Assembly (NCBI GenBank): GCA_964407075.1
Contig: CAYOUE010000087.1
Span: 1-13,552 of the forward strand
Length of the DNA stretch: 13,552 bases
Direction of reading: 5' to 3'
From: JAHQVI01 sp964407075
Lineage (GTDB): Bacteria > Pseudomonadota > Alphaproteobacteria > Rhizobiales > Rhodomicrobiaceae
The notes beneath the pieces are model-generated. The model was not told the origin of the DNA, did no database searches, and was given only the letters and a program-made list of their open reading frames with translations. This document shows, in pieces, positions 1-6,478 of the stretch. The position numbers and the translations under genes are program-made. Every line of letters starts with the position of its first letter. Position 1 is the first letter of the stretch.

Positions 1-390
1 GGCGGGATGCGCCCGCGCGATCAGGATGTAGGGGAACGATTTGTCGTCCCGCATCAGCACGTTATACGCCGGCCGGAAGCGCTTGATGAGGTTGGCTTCG
101 AGCAGCAGCGCCTCGGATTCCGTCGCCGTCGTGACGAACTCCATCGAGACGGTCGAGGCGATCATGCGGGCGATGCGGTTGGCGTGCCCGCCGAGCCGGG
201 CGTAGTTCGACACCCGCGCCTTCAGGTTGCGCGCCTTGCCGACATAGATCACCTCGCCGCGGGAATCGAGCATCCGGTAGACGCCCGGCCCGGTCCCGAG
301 ATGCTTGAGATAGCCGGAAATGACCTCCGGTCCGGAGAGCCTTTGCTCCGCCCGCGCTTCAAGTCCGGTATCGCCGTCCGTCCCGCTCAC
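1..390 (-). CDS. uvrC: UvrABC excinuclease subunit C, N-terminal part (truncated by window edge)
   Basis: UvrC makes the two incisions around a DNA lesion in nucleotide excision repair, acting with UvrA and UvrB in the cytoplasm. The 130 visible residues cover the N-terminal GIY-YIG nuclease domain, which makes the 3' cut. The GIY equivalent is G36-V37-Y38 followed by R39, the YIG equivalent is Y49-V50-G51, and the conserved glutamate of the LLLEANLIK helix is E98. A GTG start at 390 is chosen because GAGGA lies five to six bases upstream and no other start codon is in frame back to the rhomboid gene. The Shine-Dalgarno overlaps the stop codon of the rhomboid gene, seven bases away, so the two are probably co-transcribed. 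The remaining roughly 480 residues, including the UVR and RNase H-like domains, lie beyond position 1. Confidence 0.95.
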   Translation of the reverse strand, partial: MSGTDGDTGLEARAEQRLSGPEVISGYLKHLGTGPGVYRMLDSRGEVIYVGKARNLKARVSNYARLGGHANRIARMIASTVSMEFVTTATESEALLLEANLIKRFRPAYNVLMRDDKSFPYILIARAHPA

Positions 391-397
391 GGCATCC

Positions 398-1123
398 TCA
401 ATGCGGCCTGTCCCAGGGGCCGCGCTCGATCCTGCCCGTTATCCGCCGTGAGGGCGCGAATAGCAGGAACACGGGAAGAAGCGCAAGCCCGGCGATGAAG
501 CCGCCGATATGCGCCCACCATGCGATGCCGCCGCCCATGCTCGGACGCATGGCGTCCCATGTCGTCTGAAGCAGCTGGATGCCGAACCAGACCCCGGCAT
601 AGGTAAGCGCGGGAATGGTGAAGATGAAAGGGATGATGACGATGGGAATCAGCAGCGTGATCCGCGCGGTCGGGAAGCGCACCGCATAACCGCCGATCAC
701 GCCCGCGATGGCCCCTGACGCGCCGATGACCGGCACATAGGAATCGGCGTTGAAATAGCCGTGCGCATAGGTCGAGGCGAATGCGCAGATCATGTAGAAG
801 ATCAGGAACTGAATTCCGCCAAGGCGGCTTTCCAGCGTCGAGCCGAAAATGAACAGCGTCCACATGTTGAAGATGATGTGCATCCATCCGCCATGCAGGA
901 AGGCGGCGGTCAGGAAAGGATAGTAGTCGAAAAGTCCCAGACCCGGCCTGAGCGCGCCGTCGGCGAGGAAATAATAGCGCGGCACGAGAGCAAATTGCGC
1001 GACGATGAAATCGGGGTCCGGCGTCGTGATCTGCACCAGAAACACCAGCGTATTCGCCAGAATGATGCTGTAGACCACGACTGGCGTGGAGTATTTCGGA
1101 ACCGAATCTTTGATTGGGAACAT
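398..1123 (-). CDS. Rhomboid family intramembrane serine protease
   Basis: This 241-residue polytopic membrane protein belongs to the rhomboid family, which cleaves substrate transmembrane helices within the membrane. The signature elements are present: H77-GGWMH82-xxx-N86 in the second helix (oxyanion region), the catalytic serine in GASG (S136) and the catalytic histidine in WWAHIGG (H205). The rest is mostly hydrophobic helices joined by short loops, starting with a helix near residues 15-32, as usual for six-helix bacterial rhomboids. The ATG at 1123 is preceded by a modest GGA about eight bases away. It ends seven bases before uvrC, which suggests one transcript, although no functional link between the two is known to me. 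Its substrate cannot be told from sequence. A longer overlapping frame on the same strand is a shadow. Confidence 0.93.
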   Translation of the reverse strand: MFPIKDSVPKYSTPVVVYSIILANTLVFLVQITTPDPDFIVAQFALVPRYYFLADGALRPGLGLFDYYPFLTAAFLHGGWMHIIFNMWTLFIFGSTLESRLGGIQFLIFYMICAFASTYAHGYFNADSYVPVIGASGAIAGVIGGYAVRFPTARITLLIPIVIIPFIFTIPALTYAGVWFGIQLLQTTWDAMRPSMGGGIAWWAHIGGFIAGLALLPVFLLFAPSRRITGRIERGPWDRPH

Positions 1124-1396
1124 GAATCATCCGCGGTTGAGGCATTGCGGGCAGCGCCCGCTTAACGCCCCTGCCGCTGCTCCGTTCCCGTTAATTTAGG
1201 TTCTCAAGGCCGATTCAGCCAGAGCGCATTCAAAGGATTCGCCGCGGCTTTCTTGCAGAAACGTCTGCGCCGCTCCGCGGCACTCGTCCATTTCTCAAAG
1301 CTCCGCCAGACCCAAAAGCTTCCAAACGGTTCTTGAGATTCAGACATTTGCGAATGAGGGCGCAGCAAACGGGATGCAAATATTTGAACCGAACTG
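1124..1396. other. Intergenic spacer between exporter gene and rhomboid gene
   Basis: These 273 bases separate two minus-strand genes and should hold the rhomboid-uvrC promoter. Two small perfect or near-perfect hairpins are visible: 1267-1283 (seven pairs including one G-U, loop of three) and 1147-1161 (six pairs, loop of three). Neither is followed by a T tract on the minus strand, so neither is a convincing intrinsic terminator. I could not find a clear -35/-10 pair and see no coding sequence. Confidence 0.5.
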
Positions 1397-2015
1397 CTAC
1401 CGGCTGCTCAGCGCCAGCGTTACGCCGGAGCAGACAAGGAACGCGCCTACGCCCTTGTTCAGCAGCCCGAAACCGAAGCCCGTCTTCAGAACGCTTCGCG
1501 CCANNNNNNNNNNGTCCGCCCGCCGAAAAGATCGCGATGGCTGCGACTTCGAGCGCCAGAAACACCGCTCCCATCGCGAAAAACTGCGGCGCCGCCGGCA
1601 GAGCCGGATCGACGAATTGCGGAAAGAAGGCCGTGAACACCGCGATCGCCTTGGGATTGCCGATGGCGAGCAGGAATTCATGCCGCGCAAGCTCCCTGAC
1701 GCTGACGATCTGACGGACATCGGCGGAGGCTTCAGCGTCGAACCGGCTGCTCACCAGCTTGACCCCGACATACACCAGATAGGCCGCGCCCAGCCATTTC
1801 ACGACGGTGAACGCCGCCGACGACGCCGCCAGCAGAGCGCCTAGACCGACGGCGGCCACCGCGATCAGGATCGCGAACGCGGCGAGACGCCCCGTTCCGC
1901 CCAGAATGGCGTGCGCGACGCCGAAGCGCGCCGCATTGGAGAAGGCGAGCATGTTGTTCGGCCCCGGCGCCATGTTGAGCGCGAAGCAGGCCGGGATGAA
2001 CAGGATCCAGTTCAC
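1397..2015 (-). CDS. LysE/RhtB family amino-acid exporter, interrupted by an assembly gap
   Basis: The product belongs to the LysE/RhtB family of inner-membrane exporters, which expel amino acids or related small molecules. The first 167 residues carry the family's N-terminal hallmark NMAPGPNN (14-21), hydrophobic helices and the IGNPKA motif. After the ten Ns (1504-1513) the same protein resumes in another reading frame for 34 residues, with a C-terminus typical of the family (LLNKGVGAFLVCSGV followed by a short end), and stops with TAG at 1397. The two parts total 201 residues against a usual 205-210, so only a few residues are missing. Reading straight through the Ns instead gives a spurious C-terminus ending at 1230. 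The start is GTG at 2015, the only in-frame start before a stop, six bases after the stop of the DCC-HTTM gene and with no good Shine-Dalgarno, which suggests translational coupling. Substrate unknown. Confidence 0.85.
1504..1513. other. Assembly gap (ten Ns) inside the exporter gene
   Basis: A run of exactly ten N characters. The flanking coding frames join only if the true missing length is a multiple of three, so ten is a placeholder rather than a measured length. The bases on either side belong to the same gene. Confidence 0.97.
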
Positions 2016-2021
2016 GATATG

Positions 2022-3764
2022 CTACACATTGCACATTTCCGGGCGTTCGAGCGACACTGGCTGGAAATGGAACCATTTCCTGAACCAGGCCGGATGCAGA
2101 ACCGTCTCGATGTCTTCTCGTAAATCCGCCGCCGTGTGATCCGCAAATCGCTCTCCGTCCCTCGTGAAGGTGACGCGCGCATCCGGGTTCCGCTCCAAAG
2201 CGCTGAGCAGGTCGTAATAAACTATCGCGAGTCCCTTTTCCGCAATGCCCTTGAGAACGGGGTCGCCGTCGACGGACTCCAAGAGGGCGACATCTTCGAG
2301 ATAGCGGAAAGGTCCGGGCGCGCCCGAGAAGATGAGATGATTGCTGATCCCGGCTTCAAGACGCAAATTGGCGAACATGTTGATCGTCTGCGCCGATTTC
2401 AGCCCGGCATAGGGAAGCATACAGTTGATGAAGAACGCCGCCGTGACGACTGTGCCGATGAGCTTCGCCTCGCGCCCCGCTCCTGTGGCAGAGACCGGGC
2501 CATGCCCCGGTGCGCCATAACAGACGATAAGCCAGCAGAAAGGAACGACCAGCGGCGCAAGCAGGAGTGCGGCAGCCGTGTAATAACGCAGGACGGCGAT
2601 CAGTGCGATCAGCAGCAGAAGGATAAGGGCGGAAGCAAGATAGACCGGATCCCGCATACGCGCCTTGACGATCGCCATCTCGCGCGAGGCCAGGATGCGC
2701 ATCGCGGCTGCGGGCGACAGAAAAAGCGTGTGAAGCGCAATGGACAGCATGGAGAAGGAGACGTACATCGCATAGCCGCTCAGGGCGAGAAGCCCGTGAA
2801 ACGCGATGCCGGCAACAACGCCGGTATGGCGAAAGCGCCGTGACAGCAGCATCAGCACGATCGCACCCTCCACGATGAAGGTGCCGTATATGGCCAGATA
2901 ATGCATCGCCGGCGTGTCGATAAGGCTCAGGGGCGGCGGCATCTCGCGCCAGAGCGCGACGGCGCAGCTTGAAACCGGATTGAGAAAATCGGCATTCAGC
3001 TTGTGGAAGATGCCAAAGAAATACATCACCAGCAGTACGCCCTGTCCGGCAAGCGCGAAGGCCGGGAAGAGGCCGCCCCAGTCCCTGCCTCGTATGAACG
3101 CCCAGCCGAAGGAAAGCCAGTAGCCAGCCAGAACCACGGTTCTAACCATGGTATGGTTCGACCCGATAGGCGCCTGTATCCATGTGCTGACGGTGCTGAC
3201 CGCCATCAGCAGAAACAGCAGTCTTGCCGATTGCGGCCGTAACAGGAGCGCGAAGGCGGCGGCCAGCGTCGCCCAAAGGTCGATCCCCGGCGGAAAACGT
3301 CCGTATTCCGCCGTATAATTCAGAAAACTGAATATGGAGAACAGAGCGAAGAAAAGTGAAAAGAGCGTCGCGCGCGCCCGTGCGCCTTCGTCCTGGCGCG
3401 TAAAGCCCTCACGGCCGAGAAGGAACAGCGCAAGCCAGCGTCCCGAGCGCAGGACTGGATAGCTGACCGAGGCAAGCAAGGGATAACCAAGCAGGATGCG
3501 ATTCATGCGGTTCATGAGACTGGAGGGCGTCGACAATGCGGCGAGCGAATGGGCCGCCTCCGCCCCGCCCAGACTCCGGCCTTCGAGATCGACAACGAAG
3601 CCATCATCGAGATTGAAGCCCTCCGCCGCAAGCCGCGCCCGGACATCGGGATCGCCCCGCAGATTGACGAGGCTTACAGGCCCGGCGCTCTCCCGGAGGC
3701 GCAGGAGGCGGACGTATTGGGAACAGAACGGGCAATCTCCATCATAGTAGATGGTTATGGCCAT
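2022..3764 (-). CDS. DCC thiol-disulfide oxidoreductase-like domain fused to an HTTM membrane domain
   Basis: This 580-residue protein starts with a DCC (DUF393) thioredoxin-fold domain at about 1-115, with the defining YYDGDCPFC motif giving a CxxC pair at C11 and C14. From about residue 130 to 450 it is a polytopic membrane region with many hydrophobic helices and the segment FFGIFHKLNADFLNP near 250-263, characteristic of HTTM domains, the family related to vitamin K-dependent gamma-carboxylase. The last 130 residues (NMFANLR near 462-468, then a soluble tail) match the usual end of such proteins. What it modifies is unknown; a redox-coupled membrane reaction is inference. Two adjacent ATGs exist. 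The second (3764) is preferred because GGAGG lies five bases before it but only two before the first (3767). The exporter gene follows after six bases, so both are probably co-expressed. Confidence 0.82.
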   Translation of the reverse strand: MAITIYYDGDCPFCSQYVRLLRLRESAGPVSLVNLRGDPDVRARLAAEGFNLDDGFVVDLEGRSLGGAEAAHSLAALSTPSSLMNRMNRILLGYPLLASVSYPVLRSGRWLALFLLGREGFTRQDEGARARATLFSLFFALFSIFSFLNYTAEYGRFPPGIDLWATLAAAFALLLRPQSARLLFLLMAVSTVSTWIQAPIGSNHTMVRTVVLAGYWLSFGWAFIRGRDWGGLFPAFALAGQGVLLVMYFFGIFHKLNADFLNPVSSCAVALWREMPPPLSLIDTPAMHYLAIYGTFIVEGAIVLMLLSRRFRHTGVVAGIAFHGLLALSGYAMYVSFSMLSIALHTLFLSPAAAMRILASREMAIVKARMRDPVYLASALILLLLIALIAVLRYYTAAALLLAPLVVPFCWLIVCYGAPGHGPVSATGAGREAKLIGTVVTAAFFINCMLPYAGLKSAQTINMFANLRLEAGISNHLIFSGAPGPFRYLEDVALLESVDGDPVLKGIAEKGLAIVYYDLLSALERNPDARVTFTRDGERFADHTAADLREDIETVLHPAWFRKWFHFQPVSLERPEMCNV

Positions 3765-3767
3765 CAT

Positions 3768-3950
3768 CGCCTCCCATCCCAGGCCGCCCTTTCAGCTCAA
3801 CTAGTCAGCGCAATCGACGGCGTCGCGCCCCCCGGCGCGCCGCGCATTTCCATAGCAGATGTTCTCCTGATCTTATGCGGAATATTTACGTCTCGACGGT
3901 GGTTTTCGTGTATCCGGCTTGTGGTTACGCAGTTTCTGAAAGGTTCGCCC
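3768..3950. promoter_or_regulatory. Divergent spacer between the DCC-HTTM and LprI-like genes
   Basis: This 183-base spacer must carry promoters for both divergent genes because each lacks an upstream gene on its own strand. The only element I can point to with confidence is the GGAGG Shine-Dalgarno just upstream of 3764. No strong -35/-10 pair or operator is evident by eye. Confidence 0.4.
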
Positions 3951-4358
3951 ATGCGCCAGATCGCCCTTCTCGCAATGTCAGCCCTGCTGATGGCCGCAAT
4001 CGCCCATGCCCAATCGGAAAGTCCTGATTGCGCAAACGCCCAATCCAACGTCGAAATGACCCAATGCGCCTGGGACGCCTACGAGCGCGCCGACCGCGAA
4101 CTCAACGACGTCTATCAGGACGCGCTTGCAAAGATTGAGCAAACCGGCGCGGATCTGCCATCAGGCGCGGAAGTCTGGGAAGAAAAATTCCGCGCAGCCC
4201 AACGCGCCTGGATCGCGTTCCGCGACGCCGATTGCCAGGAATTGGTGCAGATCGAATGGTATGGAGGGTCCGGCGCGGGTCATGCTATCGCCAGTTGTCT
4301 GACGAACCTGACAGCCGCCCGCACCGACGACCTGCGCGAGCGCTATCTCGCCCGCTGA
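3951..4358 (+). CDS. Secreted LprI/DUF1311 family protein
   Basis: A 135-residue protein with a clear signal peptide: M-R-Q, a hydrophobic stretch at 4-18, and likely cleavage after A-H-A at residue 20, so it should be periplasmic or secreted. The mature part matches the LprI N-terminal (DUF1311) domain: DCANAQ then MTQC, a helical AYERADRELNDVY segment, RAAQRAWIAFRDADC and a late cysteine. The four cysteines (27, 39, 95, 116) are well placed for two disulfides. The family is named after mycobacterial LprI, reported to inhibit lysozyme, but most proteobacterial members are uncharacterised and this one need not share that role. The ATG at 3951 follows an AAAGG about eight bases upstream; the longer open frame upstream has no supporting start. 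Monocistronic, and convergent with amt. Confidence 0.85.
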   Translation: MRQIALLAMSALLMAAIAHAQSESPDCANAQSNVEMTQCAWDAYERADRELNDVYQDALAKIEQTGADLPSGAEVWEEKFRAAQRAWIAFRDADCQELVQIEWYGGSGAGHAIASCLTNLTAARTDDLRERYLAR

Positions 4359-4366
4359 TCCTGCAC

Positions 4367-4401
4367 AAAAAAGTCAGCCCGGGGAGGGAGCCGGGCTGAC
4401 T
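4367..4401 (-). terminator. Intrinsic terminator of the glnK-amt operon
   Basis: A perfect 11-base-pair stem (4372-4382 with 4391-4401) with an eight-base loop, followed on the minus strand by a run of six Ts (4372-4367, the first in the stem). The T run lies on the minus-strand side only, so it serves amt. The hairpin may still slow plus-strand transcripts leaving the LprI-like gene. Confidence 0.88.
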
Positions 4402-4421
4402 GAGCTTGCATGTGGAAGGAG

Positions 4422-4450
4422 CGGACGGGCCGGACGCGCCGGCCCATCCG
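4422..4450. repeat. GC-rich hairpin just after the amt stop codon
   Basis: An inverted repeat with seven perfect pairs (GGGCCGG at 4427-4433 with CCGGCCC at 4439-4445) around a five-base loop. It extends by four more pairs past a single mismatch, to 4422 and 4450. It lies between the amt stop and the intrinsic terminator, so the amt mRNA would end with two tandem hairpins. It has no T tract of its own and may protect the 3' end or assist termination. Confidence 0.6.
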
Positions 4451-4454
4451 GGCT

Positions 4455-5831
4455 TTACGCGATCTGGCTGCCGCGTCCGAATTCCGGATAGGCTTCGATG
4501 CCGATCTCGGTCTGGTCGAGGCCGGCCATCTCTTCTTCAGCAGACGGACGCAGGCCGAGAATGGCGGCCAGGACCAGCCACACGACAGCGCTCGCCAGGA
4601 AGACGAACAGGCCGATTGCGACAACGCCGGTCGCCTGCACGGCGAAGCTGGCGTCGCTGTTGGTCAGCGGAACGGCCATCGTGCCCCAGATGCCTGCGAA
4701 CAGGTGGACCGGAATGGCGCCGACCACGTCGTCGATGCGCAGCTTGTCGAGCAGCGGAACCGTGACGACAACAATCGCCGCGCCGATGCCGCCGATGATG
4801 ATCGCCCAGACTACGGACGGGGTCAGAGGCTCGGCGGTGATGGCGACAAGTCCGCCAAGCGCGCCGTTCAGAGCCATCGTCAAATCGACCTTGCCGTAGA
4901 AGATCTGCGTCAGCACGATGGCGGTGACGACGCCTGCCGCCGCAGCCAGGTTGGTGTTGACGAAAATCTTGGAGACGGCGGAAACATCCTGAATGGTGCC
5001 CATCGCAAGCTGAGAAGCGCCGTTGAAGCCGAACCAGCCGAGCCAGAGGATGAAGACGCCAAGCGTCGCCAGCGACATGGACGAGCCGGGTATGGGCCGG
5101 ACTTCGCCATTCGGTCCGAACTTGCCGATGCGTGCGCCGAGGATTAAAGCGCCTGCAAGCGCCGCCCAGCCGCCGGTCGAGTGAACCAGCGTCGAACCGG
5201 CGAAGTCGGCGAAGCCCATCTGGTCAAGCCAGCCTGCGCCCCATTCCCAGGAGCCCTGGATAGGATAGATGAAGCCGCAGAGGACGACGACGAAAAGCAG
5301 GAACGGCCAAAGCTTGATCCGCTCCGCCAGCGTGCCCGAGACGATAGAGGCGGCTGTGGCGCAGAACACCATCTGGAAGAACCAGTCTGAGGCCGCCGAA
5401 TAATCGCCGGGATCGTTATCCGGCGCAGGTATGTCCTTCGGCGAGAAGACGCCGATATAGCTGTCTATGATCCAGCCGTCGCCCGGATACATGAGATTGT
5501 AGCCGACAAGCCAGAACATCAGACCGGCGATAGAGTACAGCGCAATGTTCTTGGTGCACTGCATCGCAACGTTCTTGGTCCGCACCATGCCTGCTTCCAG
5601 CATGGTGAAGCCGGCCGCCATCCACATGACGAGGAAGCCGCCGATCAGGAACAGCAGCGTGTTCATGATGTATTTGCCGTCGGCGGTAAGTTCCGTAGTG
5701 GCCGCGGCTGCGGCCGGATCCTGCGCGAAGGCGGCGCCCGAGAGGGCGAGTCCGCCGACGATGAAGGTGAGCATCGCTGCGAGAGCGGTCCTCATCGGTG
5801 TCATAAGTGTTAACCCTTTCTGCATGTCCAT
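4455..5831 (-). CDS. amtB: Ammonium transporter (Amt family)
   Basis: This 458-residue inner-membrane channel takes up ammonium for assimilation. A cleavable signal sequence is visible (hydrophobic 18-33, likely cleavage after A-F-A at 36), as in E. coli AmtB. Conserved features include the D209-FAGSTLV-H217 segment, which carries the structural aspartate and the first pore histidine, the second pore histidine H376 in PVHLFAGIWG, and the FFQMVF segment near 151-156 that lines the entry vestibule. The C-terminal tail GLDQTEIGIEAYPEF, which transmits GlnK binding, is intact. The ATG at 5831 has GGGGGA about seven bases upstream. A second ATG at 5804, with an AAGGG upstream, is a possible alternative and would give a more classical signal peptide. 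It lies 19 bases after glnK, the near-universal glnK-amtB arrangement. Confidence 0.96.
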   Translation of the reverse strand: MDMQKGLTLMTPMRTALAAMLTFIVGGLALSGAAFAQDPAAAAATTELTADGKYIMNTLLFLIGGFLVMWMAAGFTMLEAGMVRTKNVAMQCTKNIALYSIAGLMFWLVGYNLMYPGDGWIIDSYIGVFSPKDIPAPDNDPGDYSAASDWFFQMVFCATAASIVSGTLAERIKLWPFLLFVVVLCGFIYPIQGSWEWGAGWLDQMGFADFAGSTLVHSTGGWAALAGALILGARIGKFGPNGEVRPIPGSSMSLATLGVFILWLGWFGFNGASQLAMGTIQDVSAVSKIFVNTNLAAAAGVVTAIVLTQIFYGKVDLTMALNGALGGLVAITAEPLTPSVVWAIIIGGIGAAIVVVTVPLLDKLRIDDVVGAIPVHLFAGIWGTMAVPLTNSDASFAVQATGVVAIGLFVFLASAVVWLVLAAILGLRPSAEEEMAGLDQTEIGIEAYPEFGRGSQIA

Positions 5832-5850
5832 TCAGATGTCCCCCAACTGG

Positions 5851-6189
5851 TCACAATGCGTCGGCGTCCGTTTCGCCGGTGCGGATGCGCAGAGAATGCT
5901 CAACCGCTGAAACGAACACCTTTCCGTCGCCGATCTGCCCGGTCTTCGCAGAGTTCGAGATCGCCTCGATCGCCTTGCTCGCCTGGTCGGACTGGACGAC
6001 GATTTCAATTTTGATTTTGGGCACGAAATTCACGGCGTACTCGGCGCCGCGATATATCTCGGTATGGCCCTTCTGACGGCCGTAGCCTTTGACCTCAGTT
6101 ACCGTCATGCCCTCGATGCCGACTTCGGTCAGAGCGTTTCTGACGTCGTCGAGCTTGAACGGCTTGATTATGGCCGTCACCATTTTCAT
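5851..6189 (-). CDS. glnK: Nitrogen regulatory protein P-II (GlnK type)
   Basis: This 112-residue P-II signal protein has exactly the family length. P-II trimers sense 2-oxoglutarate, ATP/ADP and, through uridylylation, glutamine; GlnK plugs the ammonium channel when nitrogen is plentiful. The T-loop GYGRQKGHTEIYRGAEY ends in the modifiable Tyr51, and the B-loop TGQIGDGKVFV lies near 83-93. I chose the ATG at 6189 over an in-frame TTG one codon upstream because GGAGG is about eight bases before the ATG and the resulting MKMVTAIIKPFKL start is the family norm. Its place upstream of amt on the same strand supports GlnK over GlnB, since GlnB usually precedes glnA. Sigma-54-type control is suggested by the sites upstream. 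Confidence 0.96.
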   Translation of the reverse strand: MKMVTAIIKPFKLDDVRNALTEVGIEGMTVTEVKGYGRQKGHTEIYRGAEYAVNFVPKIKIEIVVQSDQASKAIEAISNSAKTGQIGDGKVFVSAVEHSLRIRTGETDADAL

Positions 6190-6288
6190 CAATCCATCCT
6201 CCGCTTAGGTTTGCCGCAGGCGGATTACCCTGCCTCTCATGCGGTCCCTCTCCGTACTCAGTGCGGAAGCAGGACCCGATCATGCTTT

Positions 6289-6304
6289 ATCAAGAGGCGT
6301 GCCA
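6289..6304 (-). promoter_or_regulatory. Candidate sigma-54 promoter of glnK-amt
   Basis: On the minus strand the sequence reads TGGCACG, four bases, TTGAT. The -24 element matches the sigma-54 consensus exactly and the spacing is right. The -12 element has GA where GC is expected, the one departure. Transcription would begin near 6278, leaving a leader of about 90 bases before the glnK ATG. Confidence 0.6.
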
Positions 6305-6322
6305 CATGCATGATGCAAAGGC

Positions 6323-6335
6323 TAACTATTTGATA
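6323..6335 (-). promoter_or_regulatory. Candidate IHF binding site
   Basis: Reading the minus strand, TATCAAATAGTTA matches every fixed position of the IHF consensus WATCAANNNNTTR. It lies in an AT-rich stretch centred about 50 bases upstream of the predicted sigma-54 start, between promoter and putative enhancer, where IHF bends DNA at many sigma-54 promoters. Confidence 0.6.
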
Positions 6336-6421
6336 ATTTTCAGAAATATTAGATATTACGGATTTTTTCGCGCCACACCCTGCCGAGAATTCAGCCGTGC
6401 GCCGCCTAATGAATCAGCGAA

Positions 6422-6438
6422 TGCATAATTTTTGGGCA
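6422..6438 (-). promoter_or_regulatory. Candidate NtrC enhancer site
   Basis: The 17-base sequence TGCATAATTTTTGGGCA agrees at 13 positions with the NtrC consensus TGCACYAWWWTGGTGCA, including both outer half-sites. It lies about 150 bases upstream of the predicted glnK start, a normal enhancer distance. The inner half-site positions are imperfect, so it could be a weak site or chance. Confidence 0.42.
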
Positions 6439-6478
6439 TTGCCGCGTAATGCGGCTTGCAAGGCAAAGGATTGCGGGC

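Noticed and set aside
387..1145. 252-codon minus-strand open frame overlapping the rhomboid gene
   Set aside because: It is a frame-shifted shadow: Arg/His-rich, without family features, covering a gene with clear rhomboid catalytic motifs.
1184..1205. Paired GTTC motifs upstream of the rhomboid-uvrC unit as a LexA box
   Set aside because: The alphaproteobacterial LexA box is GTTC-N7-GTTC; here the spacing is 12 bases.
1230..1396. C-terminal extension of the exporter past 1397
   Set aside because: This extension appears only when reading in the wrong frame through the placeholder Ns; the family-like C-terminus ends at 1397.
4410..5147. Long plus-strand open frame (245 codons) opposite amt
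   Set aside because: Antisense to an unmistakable Amt gene; composition is charged and low-complexity, as expected for a shadow in GC-rich DNA.
6441..6455. GCCGC-N5-GCGGC hairpin as terminator of the phosphodiesterase gene
   Set aside because: Only five pairs and not followed by a T tract on the minus strand; it may simply be part of the glnK upstream region.
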